Notes: generated from the letters alone by a model not told the origin. A stretch of 64,000 nt of DNA from Polytrichum commune (GCA_950295325.1 OX485806.1:30070001-30134000); one strand, 5' to 3'; positions 1 to 11,099 are shown, counted from the stretch's first letter. Numbers and translations are program-made.

Positions 1-89
1 TTTGGTTGCACTTAAAATGTCAGATTCGGGTTTCACATCGAAAATTAACGCGACACATGCATGCCAAAAAATTGATGTGCAAACCTTAC

Positions 90-420
90 CTGTGTATAGG
101 CGTTTGAATAATCGCTTCCTCTCGTGCCGTGGCTGGCCTTCCCATCCCGTCGTGGGATCCAGGTCCTTTACATACTTCTTGATGTCGGCGCACAGGACAA
201 CCTTCATGGCGCCAAAAGGCTGCCCTTGCGCATCCAGCTCCACACGTTTCTTCAAGGCAGTGCTCCCCCCTCCCTTACGTGTTGGTAGTGGATGTGATGT
301 TTCAATCCCATCACTGTTTTCCTGATCGCCGTCTGATTCCGTGCCCGAGTTGGTTGCGTATCCTCGGCTACAACAACCACATTCCACAATCAAGGAATCT
401 CCAGGTGCACACATATGCGA
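90..420 (-). CDS. Probable internal exon of a CACTA accessory (TnpA/ORF1-like) protein
   Basis: The minus strand is open from about 420 down to a strong splice donor (CAG|GTAAGG) at 90/89. An in-frame ATG lies at 414-412 with a stop just upstream of it, and the frame stays open past the donor to the window edge. The encoded piece has an acidic Ser/Asp-rich stretch, then a TRKGGG-type basic patch and the phrase ELDAQGQPFG. This resembles the GQPIG-like segment of plant Ptta/En/Spm accessory transposon proteins, but the match is from memory and weak. It could be the 3' part of the same minus-strand gene as the exons at 2010-2221 and 2611-2907, but the frame does not join directly, so at least one exon would be missing. 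Confidence 0.4.
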
Positions 421-778
421 CTACCCACTGAGCTTGAGCAGCCACATTGCAACCAGTTACTGCCCCTATGAATCATACACGCAGTCAAGAGCATGGACGA
501 GCAACTTCAGAGTTCAGGAAGATTACCAATCACGATGTTCAAGCTGTAGCTGAAGAGTACCCATCATAGATGACCTGGTTGTCCAAGAGGGTATATCCAT
601 TCGATAGGTTTAGGGTCCAGGAAGATTACCCATAGACATGAACTGGTTGAGTTTAAGAGATAACCAATTCACTGTTGAGAGGTCGAAAGCGGCCAATTAC
701 ATTGACCCGTGTGAAGGATCAACCCTAATGTCGGCTCCATCAACTAATTGGGGGTTGTGCGCCATAGGAGCTAAGCCA
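421..778. other. Non-coding interval inside the CACTA element
   Basis: No supported coding sequence. The text GGAAGATTACC recurs around 519 and 619 with near copies, so a short local duplication is present (the 'caggaagattaccca' phrases). The interval ends at the TAA that forms the left target duplication of the inserted element. Confidence 0.5.
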
Positions 779-1126
779 TAAGAGCATCCCCACTAGACCG
801 GGCACCGCCCCGGGCATAATTGCACCGGTGGCACCCCGGGCATAGTGTGGGTTTACCCGACATATTGTTGGAGCCCACTAGCTCGGGTACATGCCCCTCT
901 TCGAGGCCGGCCCCCGCCCGGTATTACCCCCTTGCCCGATTCCATTAGCCTTGCCCGATGCCTTGCCCGGATACCGATTCCGTGCCCGATGTGTTGCCCG
1001 ATTCCCTACCCAATCCCTTTCGGTTCTCCGCCCGGAAATATACTAAAATCCCTCGTTAACTAATTCACTAATTAACTAATTCACTAATCATACTAGATTT
1101 TCATCAATCACGAAATAAAACATTAC

Positions 1127-1235
1127 ACTAATATCACTATATGAGTTAATTTGAGACTTTCTATTGTCACCCATTAATATATGGACCACAACAACATGGT
1201 CTAATGTTTGAGTCGTCCTACCTAAACCATCTTGA
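1127..1235 (-). repeat. Dispersed repeat shared with 59825-59935 (inverted)
   Basis: Read on the minus strand, this stretch runs through CAAGATGGTTTAGGTAGGAC, CAAACATTAGACCATGTTGT and AAAGTCTCAAATTAAC in the same order as 59825-59935 on the plus strand. Only a few mismatches and one small substituted patch (GGTGACAAT against TGAGACAAG) separate them. It therefore belongs to a repeat family placed both in the Harbinger-like element and within the piggyBac remains. Confidence 0.75.
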
Positions 1236-1246
1236 AATGGGTTCTT

Positions 1247-1415
1247 AAAGACTGCAGATTTGTTTTCTTGGTTTCCCAGCTGCAATTTCAAGACTTTGGG
1301 GGCATGTTACATACCGCTGGAAAGATATTTTCAATACCTTTCCAACGGTATATAACATGCCCCCAAATTCTTAAAATTTCAGCTGTAAAACCCACAAAAC
1401 AAATCTGCAGTCTTT
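1247..1415. repeat. Long near-perfect hairpin (foldback)
   Basis: The left arm starts AAAGACTGCAGATTTGTTTT and the right arm ends with its inverted copy. The arms also pair through the GGGGGCATGTTAYATACCG segment to a centre near 1330, giving about 80 bp per arm. It looks like a nested foldback MITE. A further CTGCAGTC/GACTGCAG pair follows at 1405-1430. Transcription would give a long double-stranded RNA suited to small-RNA processing, but that is inference. Confidence 0.75.
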
Positions 1416-2009
1416 TAGTGACTGCAGATCAGGGTGGTCAAAAGCTCATGGTCCCATAACCGTCGTCAAAACCCCAAGTTGCAGGTATAAAGGAAAAAAT
1501 TCATGGAGCTCCAGGGAGCTGGAGCGTGGCGTGGTTTGTGTTTGTGTTTGTGTCTAGCATAGTGCGTTGCTACATTGATCCAAAATTGTGCATTCTTTTG
1601 CCCTATCCCTCTCCTGGCATCCGACTGGTGGACGTTAGAACTTGGCGTCCTGGGCACCGGATTTCCAGGAGTGCCGTTCAACTGACTTATACCTCTGCTG
1701 GTGGGGATGCTCTAAGGACCTACTAGAGACAACTACAGGTGACGTCTACTAATTGCGCAGACTGCAATACCGATTATGCCCACGCCCCGACTCTGATTCC
1801 AGCAGAGATCGAAATGTCACTTTTCAAATTGGACGTCCACTTGGACAACCAGATGTCTAACCGACATCCACTGTGACACATGGGCCTAGACGCGGCTCAA
1901 TTGAACTGGTCGAACAGGCGCGGACATCGCGACGATGAAGACTGGTTGTGCTCTACGCTAGCATCAACACCAGGAAGAGGTCAGGAAAGGAGGAGAAAGA
2001 CCCACTTAC

Positions 2010-2221
2010 CTCCAGGATTGCTCCGGCACGTCCTCAGCCGCATCCTCCTCCTCCGATGATACCTCGATTATGCGGCGGCGTCTTGCCGGGGGTGAGCCAC
2101 GCCTCCCAGCCACATGCCGCGGGTCCTCTCTGGCCTTGGATCGCCGCTCTCCAGCTGCGCGCTTGTGTTCTACCAATGTTGCTGGAGACATCTCCTTGCA
2201 CTTCCCAGTGCGATCCCGTGT
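2010..2221 (-). CDS. Probable exon of minus-strand CACTA accessory gene
   Basis: The exon is bounded by a candidate acceptor (TTGCAG|) before 2221 and a good donor (GTAAGT) after 2010. It starts in phase 0, exactly matching the phase-0 donor of the upstream exon at 2611-2907. It encodes about 70 residues, basic first (KCKEMSP, ERRSKARED, ARRRR) and then acidic (SSEEEDAAEDVPE). This charge pattern suits a DNA-binding accessory protein. The family is not recognised. It is assigned to the transposon only by position and opposite-strand context. Confidence 0.4.
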
Positions 2222-2610
2222 CTGCAACATCTTGGACACCCAAAAGCAACACAGCGCGTCGGAAAAGCAACACAAGGGCGTGGGAAGGCAGCACAGCGCC
2301 GTAGGGAAAGCAACACATCGGCGTTGCAGCAAATACCACAATGGAGACTAGCGGACGTAGGTAAGAGGATCTATGCACCTCGGCATCAGAGAAGACCTAT
2401 GGCCGACTGTGACCCTATGCCCAACCCACTGGAGGCCGTACAGGCACCTAAAACCGGGGGCTGCCGCGTGTCCGCATGCGGGCTTCCCAGTGCCATTGTT
2501 GGAGTTTGGCTTCCAGTGGCCGAGAGCGGCGAAAAATTTCGCCGCACAGCAAAATTTGAACTTGACCGTGACCTAAATTGTGATGCATGCATATGAGATG
2601 GAAGATTTAC

Positions 2611-2907
2611 CTGTTTTGGAACTGGGTTGATAGCGATGCTCGATGACTCAGTGGGTGTTGTGAAATTTTCACTCCCAAAGAAGTTGAGCAAGCGTGAGCG
2701 GCGGCGACGGTGTGCACGTTGGGTTCTTTGAATTGTGTTGGGTTTTTGGGATGGCATCATTGCATTCTTCTCTTCGCATTCAAACACCAAAGTGGACAAC
2801 ACTGCAGCGGCCTCGGAGTCATCCGCATCCACCCTTTGCGGATGTTGTGATGTGTCTATAAAACGGACAACCCTACCAAGCTTTCGTGCTGAACGCGACA
2901 CCGCCAT
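2611..2907 (-). CDS. Probable first exon of minus-strand CACTA accessory gene
   Basis: The frame opens with ATG at 2907 (MAVSRSARKLGR) and runs 99 codons to a clean donor, CAG|GTAAAT, at 2611/2610. The encoded stretch has Arg-rich patches (AHRRRRSR) and no recognised domain. Its start lies about 600 bp from the start of the plus-strand transposase, so the two would be divergently transcribed from a shared intergenic region. The splice phase joins perfectly to the candidate exon at 2010-2221. A host gene fragment carried by the transposon is an alternative. Confidence 0.45.
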
Positions 2908-3514
2908 GCTGCTAAGGGATGTTCAAGCAATGAGCGTACAAAGGTGAAGCCGCAACACTTAGGGTTTAGAGAATGTCGGCGAGCCTTCTCAGGGTCCTCT
3001 GGGGCATCCACTACCTGGAATACCCTCTGGGACATGTGGGAAAAGGTCAGTTACATTGTTTTTTTACTGGCGTCGTAGATACCAGTGTTTTCTTGGACGT
3101 CATGTAAGACACCCAATGCGACATGTGTTTAATTCGAACATTGTGCGCTCCCCATTGTGTGCGGGAATGAAAGATCCAGGTCATCGACGTGACCATTGTG
3201 GTTTCGATGTTCTGCAGCAGTCAAATCCCTCACGTGGGTGTGTATGGAACACACTGCCGTGTAGTGTGTGACCTTCATTTTGGTGTCCAGGAAGATGTCA
3301 CAATTGACGCCGACAGATCAACAGCAATGTCCCCATGGACATTCTCAGTGACATCCACCCTGGAAGAGACACTCCGCATAGTGTCAACGAATGGTGTCCT
3401 CTGTTTATATCAATGCTCATGCGCAACACGACCACGCGGAGACCTTGCGGAAGCGCTGTAGGGTGTGTAACATCGGCCCAGTGAGGTAACATCTTCCAAT
3501 TCGGGACACGCAAC
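2908..3514. promoter_or_regulatory. Possible bidirectional promoter region of the CACTA element
   Basis: This non-coding interval separates the divergent starts at 2907 (minus) and 3515 (plus). It contains GATGTC/GACATC copies near 3295 and 3353, like other non-coding parts of the element. No confident TATA box was identified. The regulatory role is inferred from position only. Confidence 0.3.
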
Positions 3515-5272
3515 ATGGGTTCGGCTGTGCGTCGTGGTGCAACCATTCGTTTGACGGACGATGGACGCACACTTCGTCACGTGCCAATAGGGGATTTGAT
3601 ACTTCACACGGAGATCCGCGTGGCGACAGAGAACAATGTGCACACATTTAGATGTCCTTGCAAAGACTGCAAGGGTGGACGCAGAAAAACCATACAAATT
3701 ATACGGCAACACCACGCGGCAGTTGGCCGTGATCCATTTCTAACCAAGTCTTTACTAGGCGGTGACCCCGTCGATGGATACCCACCGTCTGGAATGTGGG
3801 TGGAGGACGTCTGTTGTGACAACGACGTTGTAGAAGACATCCCTTCGAACACATTACCTGAACCCGTGGACGCCGACAACGGGGCACTTCCCCCACCCCT
3901 CCTGGATGAATTCCATGAAGTTGAACGTCAGGTGCTGGAGGCACTGGGCAGAGGGGATGCACTCCACGAAGAGGCCGTAGCTGAAGGACGTTTGCATATG
4001 GAGAACGAGGAAGACGGAGACATCGAAGATGAATTGGATGGTTTGTATACGGAAGCCACGACTCCAGTGTACCCGAGTTCAAAAATGAGTGTTGTGTCCG
4101 CCACGATCATCATAATGAACATGTGCTCGGTGTTCCGTGTGAGCAATACATTTACCGATGAGTTGTTCCGATTTTTGTCTGGAGACTTGTTACCAATGCC
4201 CAACAAGTTGCCCAAAACTCATTATGCGGCTCGGAAGAGCATCCGTCGACTTGGATTGACCTACAACAATATCCATGCATGCCCCAATGGTTGTATTCTA
4301 TATGACGAAGAATATGCAAATCATGATTTATGTCCCAAGTGCACGGCGCGACGATGGCTGGATGGCAGCAACAACATTCCCGCAAGAGTAACCCGTCACT
4401 TTTCCCTAATTCCTAGGTTGAAACGGATGTGGCGCTCGTCTGAGATAGCGCGTCTATTGACAGGTCACACCAAACACGTCAGCAGTGATGACATCATGCG
4501 TTCTGTGGTTGACAGCCCTGCATGGAAGCACATCAACAATGACGTCGCGTTTGGCAACTTTGGGCGTGACGATAAGAACATGAGACTAGCTCTCGCTTTG
4601 GACGGAGTGAATCCTTTTAAACTAAACAACACCAACTGGTCGACGTGGCCGGTATTGATTTTGATTTACAATTTCGAGCCATGGTTGGTAACTAAAAAGT
4701 TTTTTATCTCGTTGTGTATATTGATTTCCGGGAAGAAGTCGTCGTCCTCTTCAAACATTGATGTGTTTATACGACCGCTTTTGAAGGAGCTACAAGAGCT
4801 TTGGCATGGTGTTGAGGCTTTAGATTTCTCCCAACCACAAGGGAGTCGCACTTTCACTTTGCGTGCCATACTTATGTGGACCATTTCCGATTTTCCCGCT
4901 TTCAGCCTCATTTCTGGTCTTACTTGTAAGGGCTACAAGGGGTGCCCTTGTTGTGGACCAAACACCGATGCGATGATGGCAAAAACCAGAGACATGCTTC
5001 CAAATCGGAGCATTAGGGGCACCAAAATTGTTTACGGCGGCATTCGTCGTTATTTACCCCGTCACCACCCGTATCGCCGGAATAGGAGATTCAATGGGGA
5101 GGAAGAGGAACGTCCTAGGCCAAAACCGATGTCGGGGGATGATATCATTCGATACGCAGCTTGGCGCGATTCATACCTACAGATGGGCGGGAGAGAGAAC
5201 GGACCCAACGATCCTGTGCATGTCACAGGCGTCAAAAGACTTAGTGCGTTGTTCGAGCTGGAATACTGGCAG

Positions 5273-5501
5273 GTGATTCCCGTATAACAATTAATGTTTG
5301 CACATCCTGTCCACAGATGTTGAAGTGGACATTGCGACGTCCATCTCAGTCACGTAGTTTGTAATGATGTCCACCAAGACATCTGACCTAACGCTTCAGG
5401 CCATGATGATTACCAGCTTTGCTCATACGGATAGACGAGGCATGCATGTGTCCATGAAAGTGCTGGCAATGTGTCTGAAATTGGCCATGTGTCTTGTGCA
5501 G
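5273..5501 (+). other. Intron 1 of the tnp2 gene
   Basis: The donor is CAG|GTGATT and the acceptor TTGTGCAG|CAC; both flanking codons are in phase 0 and join LEYWQ to HLLERHILDVMH. The intron contains GATGTC/GACATC copies near 5364 and 5378. Confidence 0.7.
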
Positions 5502-5850
5502 CACCTGCTAGAGCGTCACATCCTCGATGTTATGCATTGTGAGAAGAATTTGTACGAGAACTTGTTGAAGACATTATTTTGGAATGAATGATAGTCCTGG
5601 AAGCAGGGTCGACGCGGAGGACCTGGGAATACGCAAAGAGATATGGTTGCAACCCCCACGGCGGCCACAAGATGGGTACTATATGCCGCACGCTCCCTAT
5701 GTTTTTAGGCCACATGAACGCGCGGAGTTTGTTGGAATCGTCTCCAATATTCGCACCCCCACAAACTACGTGGGTAGCATTCACAAGCGCCTAGCGGATG
5801 GGAAATTGCAGTACATGAAAACGCACGACTACCATGTTCTCATGCAACAG

Positions 5851-6109
5851 GCAAGTCAAGAAGGACACCCTCGGGGATGTCAATGTTGTAATACAATGTA
5901 TCAATGTGTCATAGGAGTATAGGCACACACCGCATGATGTCTACTGAGACCTCATTCCAAACATGGTTGACGCGTCAACATCCTGGGGGACGTTATCCTC
6001 AAACTGTTTTTGCACTCCATGTTTTTCATGACGCTCCTAGATGTTCTGTCTGATGTCCAGAGGGGCGCGACACAATCGTTCTCTGACTTTCTAAATACAT
6101 GTCTTCCAG
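5851..6109 (+). other. Intron 2 of the tnp2 gene with GC-AG borders
   Basis: Exon 2 ends at CAG followed by GCAAGT, the usual context of a GC donor. The acceptor is TCTTCCAG|ATT. Joining gives HVLMQQ-ILPVAIR, the conserved TNP2 order, in phase 0. Confidence 0.65.
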
Positions 6110-7771
6110 ATTCTTCCAGTGGCTATACGCAACCTATTGGATGAAAGCGTGCGCGTAGCTATTATCAAACTGAGTAGAGTGTTTCAGAGACTATACGCCA
6201 AGGAGGTGAAGAGAGGCGACAAGGAGGGCACAATGTTGGATGTGGTGATGGCGACGTGCGTCATGGAGAAGGAGTTCCCTCCCACATTTATGAATGTCAT
6301 GACGCATCTTCCCGTCCATTTGGTGGAGCAGTTGTACACGTGCGGTCCAGTGCATTGTCGATGGATGTATCCCATAGAACGGTACATGAAAACGTTGAAA
6401 GATTACGTTCGAACATTTGCACATCCGGAGGGTAGTATAGCGGAAGGTTATCAAATGAACGACATGCTTGGTTTTTGCACATAGTACATGCATCAGTACA
6501 GAGGAACTACACATCGTGTATGGGACGCTGAAGAGGATGCAACCATGAACGATGAGATTCTCCGTTGCAACTCACAACAAAAGCGAAAGATGTCCGACGA
6601 ATTCCGCAACTATGCGCACGCTTTTGTTTTGGACAATGCGTCGTCATTGGAGCGTTGCAGAGAGTTATTGGAACTCATACTTACTTTACTTCAAGCCTCG
6701 ATGATATATACTGTCACCCAATGCAAAATACCTGTGCCATGTCAACTGTGACATGCAGCAGTGCATGAGGATGTGTTGGACATGATGTCCCAAATGACAT
6801 TCTTTCTGAGATATACGCGTCACATGTGATATTGCAGATGATGGCCATCACACTTTTGCATCACCTTTATATACATGCAAAGGCCATTTCTAACCACAAT
6901 TTAATGGCACACAACCTTGTGCAGGGAGTTTATGGCAGCTAGAGTTTCGCGTTGGAAAGAGAGGGAGGCCTTTCGGAAAATGTGTCGCCGCCGGCATCCA
7001 ACTTTGGCAGTGCGGTATCCGTTGGAACTACACGATCTTCCTCCCTTTGCAACATGGTTGACGTCGCGTCTGTCACGTCAGCGTTCCTCCGGCGAAGTTG
7101 TGGACGTCGATGTTGCGCAATACGCGCAACCTCCCGAGCGATATGCAATCTCACACCGGAAAATGTATGCGTTTGGCATACACTTCCGAGTACGAGGTGC
7201 TGAGGGTGGCCTCGTCACGCGCGATTCATGTGTGGTGGCCTCATTTACACGACAAATACCATGGGGCTTGAGAAATGGGCGACCCATAGAGACAACCGAG
7301 GAGTATGTGGGCTACATCAAAGAGATCTTGGAGCTAGACTACCGAAATCATTGCACCACTGTGCTAGTGTGCGATTGGGTTCGCCCAAGTGCAGATCCTC
7401 GACACCCTAACATCACACGGGATCAATATGGTTTCACCGTTGCGAACTTCAACCGCATGGATGGCAAAGTGCACTCAAGCTCTTTTGCATTTCCATTGCA
7501 TTGTCAACAAGTTTTTTTCTCCAATGACCCGACGAGGCCAGGATGGAAGGTTGTATGTCGCACGGACGTGAGGGGTAGACGTGGGCAACTACAAACCAAC
7601 CAGACCTTACCGCGCATAATCGATGTCGGCCACGATGCTGACTTTGTGGGTTTACAACCACAAATGCAAGATGTAGAGCCCACTAGAAAGCCCGCAACGG
7701 ACGGCGGCATGCACATCCCAGCCTCGTTGGATGTTCGTGGGGAAGAAGAAAACGAAGGAACACAGTATTAG

Positions 7772-8860
7772 TGGTTACAACCCAAAGCACCTACAGCAAC
7801 GTCACATCACACATGACATGCAATGTATAAGGTTGCGTCACAAGGGACGCCTTGCTGGAGAGGAACCGACTGTCAAGGCTGATGTCTACTCGGGTGTCCG
7901 CGGAGACGTCCTTTGTGTTCAAACAGACGGATGGTCATAATTTTCTAGGCACTAAGATTTTCCAGTAGCAGTTGCTCGTCTATATGTGGAATGTGGCCAC
8001 GAGATCCAACGTGGGCACTCCCACGTTTGGCGCATGTATTTTTGGAATTGTGAGAGCAATGAAGTGCCATATTTTGCTTGCAAAAGTCTTCCCTTGATTT
8101 CTTCGTGTCTAAATGTACAAATATATAACCTTTGAAATCCTTTGAAATCAAAATCAACATATGACAAACTAAATTATAAACAAGTGAATGAGAAAACATT
8201 CATTTTGTAGCAAAACTTGAAATTTCATAATTTTTCTATTTTAATCCAAAGGGAATTTTTCTACTTTAATTAATTATTCGGCTAACATGTGTTGAACCAG
8301 CTATATATGAACCTACGGTATGCAATTGTGGTCCCGCATGTCTACCTTATGGCAATTAGAGAATGATTCAACCACCCCCGTGTTTTTTGGCTCATCCGCT
8401 ACAAATATTTGAACGGAATTCGGGAGAATAACATGCATGCCAAGAACCATATTGATGCACCGTGAGAAATTTATGTGGCATTCCCTCAAATTTTTGGGAA
8501 CAAGTTTGTCTTTTATAGCCAACCACACATAGTTGAACATTCTCCAACCTTTTTTTCCCGAGCAACACTTTAAGTCTGCCTGCCGCAACTTTATACATGC
8601 CGTGGATAGACCTGTGGGGATGACGTGGCGTTAGCGGCCTTACAAACGGCCCGACGCAGGACGTCAGCATGTTTTAAATGACATCCACAAAAACATGGCT
8701 ATCTTTCCTGACATCGCCATGTCCTGGCCCATGATCTGTCATGTTTCACGCAACGTCCAATAAAATCTGCAATTCTGTGGGCGTTTATTGCCGAATATAG
8801 TGACATCTCGGAAGACATCACTCGTTTCCCCAAAACGACCCCAAAAACGTGGGTTTCTTA
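7772..8860. other. 3' non-coding part of the CACTA element
   Basis: No supported gene. Near the terminus (8675-8815) four GACATC copies lie within about 140 bp, the position where CACTA elements carry subterminal transposase-binding repeats. The middle (8090-8330) is AT-rich and featureless. Confidence 0.5.
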
Positions 8861-8865
8861 TAGTG

Positions 8866-10786
8866 GCAACATAGAGTGTGTCCTTCGCACTCCAAAATGT
8901 CCAAGCTCCTCGTGCACTTGCCGCACCAAAGAAGCTCTTTGATTTGGCCTTGGAACGATGCGCCTCGTTCCGTTCGGCCACACATGAAATAACAAGCTGT
9001 TTGCCCAACGAAACCTTGTTATCCGGTGACTAACTCTATCTCGCTCCATAGCAGATAGTCCAAGAGGAAATATCCCTTGCTGAAGTTTGTGCAAGACCGC
9101 CTGGTCTTCCCACACATCACTAACAACGAGAGATTTATCAACCTCCTCATCTTGTTCTTCTACAAGGATCTTAGCAGCCAATCCCGACATCATTGTGAGA
9201 TATGTGGCAGCATGCCAACCCGGCACTGCCTCACGATCACAATCTCCATGCCACCTGGCTCCAGTTAAATCCTCATCTGAAGGACTTGGATTGCGAGACA
9301 ATCCGTCTGCATCCAAGTTGGCAATTCCTGCTCGGTGAACAACTTCAAAATCATATTCCTGAAGTAACAATGCCCACCTAGCAAGTTTCCCAGTGAACTT
9401 ATCTGATTTCATAAGCCATTTTAAAGGCTGATGATCAGTCACCAAAGTAAACTTTTGCCCATACAAATAAGGTCGAAAATGTGCAATGGCCCAAACGGCC
9501 GCCAAGGCCTCGCCTTCATAAGAAGAATAATTAGATTCAACATTATTATTGCTTCTAGATGCATAAGCCACCACATATTCTTTTCCCTCTTCATCTTTCT
9601 GTATCAATACCGCTCCCAATCCCACTGCACTCCAATCCGTGTGCAATTGAAAAGCTCTAGACACATCCGGGCGTCGAAGCACTGGCGCTGAACTGAGCCT
9701 CTGCTTCAATGTATCAAATGCCTGTTGTTGTTCCCGACTCCAAATCCATGGTTGGTCTTTCCCCGTGAGAATGGTAAGAGGTTTGGCAATCAAACTAAAG
9801 TTCTTGACAAACCTCCTATAATAATTTGCCAATCCTAGAAATGCACGAAGCCGTGGTACATTACTAGGTGCGGGAATTTTGTGCAAAGCATCCACCTTCG
9901 CCTGTTGCACACCAAGACCGCCAGGAACAATCATGTGGCCTAAATAGGGCAATTGATCATGGAAAAACTTATATTTTCCATGATGTAAACGGAGTCCCCA
10001 CCGTTGAAGTCGTTCAAATACCGTTTGCAAATGTCTCACATGATCCTGTGGACTATTACTAAAAATGATAACATCATCAATGTAATATCTAGCAAACGAC
10101 AAACCAGCCAATAATTGGTCCATCACCCGCTGAAATTCAGCTGGTGCATTCTTGAGACCAAATGGCAGAAATTTCCAATGATAAAGTTGATCCTTGCCAT
10201 CTTTATCAATTCCCCAAAATGCGGTCTTCACCCGATCACCCAACAACAAAGGTAATTGGTGATAACCAGACCTCAAATCCAGAGTGCTGAAGATTCTAGA
10301 AAATCCCAGTGCATCAAACAACTTCTCCGGCATCGGCATTGGATATCGATCCGACTTGGTCTTGCGGTTGACTGGACGATAATCACCACACATCCGTTTT
10401 TCCGTCCAGTTGCCAAAGATATCCTTTTTTGAGGGTATAACCGTGGCACAAGCATACTCTCCATTGGAGAGTTCAATCAATTCTGCTGCCAATAACTCTT
10501 GACATCGAGTTTGAACACCCAACCTTTCAGAGGTACTAAGTCTGTACGGCCGTCTGAAAATAGGGTGGTCGTCCTCGAGTTGAATACGAACATGTTTACC
10601 TTTATATCCTTCAAGATCATGAAGACTAAAGGCAAAACAATTACGGTAAGAGCGAATAAATGCCCGTACCTTTCGTGTTTCGGCACCAGTAAACTTTGGC
10701 CCCACTTCAATTGGCCAATCGTCAAACTCCGTGGTTTCCTTCTTCATAGAAGGATTGCCACTTGGTGCCAGCACAGCCTGTGATTG
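8866..10786 (-). pseudogene. Reverse transcriptase, RNase H and truncated integrase of the gypsy element
   Basis: The open stretch is 638 codons from the ATG at 10774; a TAG at 10789-10787 separates it in frame from the methyltransferase. Reverse transcriptase motifs include KRMCGDYRPVN, LDLRSGYHQL, FGLKNAPAEFQR and the catalytic YIDD (10084-10073). RNase H follows with HTDWSAVGLG, YEGEALAAV and VTDHQPLKWL, keeping the acidic residues. The C-terminus has the integrase zinc-binding start (HEELGHFGVRRTH) and then ends three residues beyond ML, where the CACTA terminus begins. The enzyme core looks intact, so the copy was probably active recently. The layout is that of a Ty3/gypsy element. Confidence 0.9.
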
Positions 10787-11099
10787 CTAGTCCGTGGAGA
10801 GGGCAACACCTTTGCCCCCATCATCTGCACTTGAATCCAAATGCGTATCCTCTCCACTACAATCAGTTTGTGTAGCTAAATAGCTACCCACATATGAAGT
10901 ATCACCAAGAAATAGAAGTGGAAACATTTTATGGGCCTCCAACTTCCCAAACTCTAGGGCCAAAGCCGAAAAAACATGTTGGGCTCGAAGCTCTTCCGCA
11001 ACATAAAGTTTCAAAGGAAATAATCCCTCGATGTCATTGACCTCAATGTGATCCTTGGATTGCGGCTCCATTGCCCCCTGACCATTGTTCTCTGTCCTC

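Larger units (their letters stand above)
782..1712. mobile_element. PIF/Harbinger-like non-autonomous element (931 bp) with TAA target duplication
   Basis: The left end reads GAGCATCCCCACTAG. The right end is its inverted copy GAGCATCCCCACCAG, one mismatch in 15. Both ends are flanked by TAA (779-781 and 1713-1715), the TWA-type target duplication typical of PIF/Harbinger elements. There is no transposase. The left subterminal part (about 795-1030) is GC-rich and dense in the hexamer TGCCCG/CGGGCA, suggesting subterminal protein-binding repeats. It also carries the hairpin at 1247-1415 and a stretch shared with the piggyBac region, so it may have captured other repeats. Confidence 0.7.
3515..7771 (+). 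pseudogene. CACTA tnp2-type transposase, four exons, two disabling changes
   Basis: This is the DDE transposase that cuts and moves CACTA ends. Exon 1 (3515-5272) holds the N-terminal transposase-associated motif (CPCKDC, near residue 50), a CPNGC...CPKC knuckle, and the TNP2 core with GCPCCG; it ends LEYWQ|GT. Exon 2 (5502-5850) has LDVMHCEKN, PTNYVGSIHK and HDYHVLMQQ, and ends at a GC donor. Exon 3 (from 6110) starts ILPVAIRNLL and carries the DUF4218-like CRWMYPIERYMK. The last exon (from about 6925) carries the DUF4216-like part (DQYGFTVANF, GWKVVCRT). Damage: one extra T around 5574-5580 shifts frame before the GMNDSPGSR segment, and an in-frame TAG at 6482-6484 falls where the family has Glu in LGFCTEYM. 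Splice phases otherwise agree. The donor of exon 3 is uncertain. The start is the first ATG of the open frame. Confidence 0.85.
1..8865 (+). mobile_element. CACTA (En/Spm) DNA transposon, right-hand part
   Basis: The interval contains a tnp2-type transposase and ends at 8861-8865 with TAGTG. Read on the minus strand the terminus is CACTATAAGAAACCCACG, the expected CACTA start. Immediately beyond 8865 the sequence is the integrase of a gypsy element, whose conserved reading is cut right after the residues THSML, so the border is an insertion junction. I found no matching left terminus, so the element probably starts before base 1 and is longer than 8.9 kb. The hexamer GATGTC/GACATC recurs in its non-coding parts from about 1740 to 8815, which supports one continuous element. 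It has itself received the insertion at 782-1712. The 3-bp target duplication cannot be confirmed with one end missing. Confidence 0.75.

Noticed and set aside
1948-2596. Several overlapping open frames on both strands
   Set aside because: They shadow the minus-strand exon model (2010-2221) and each other; none shows a family motif.
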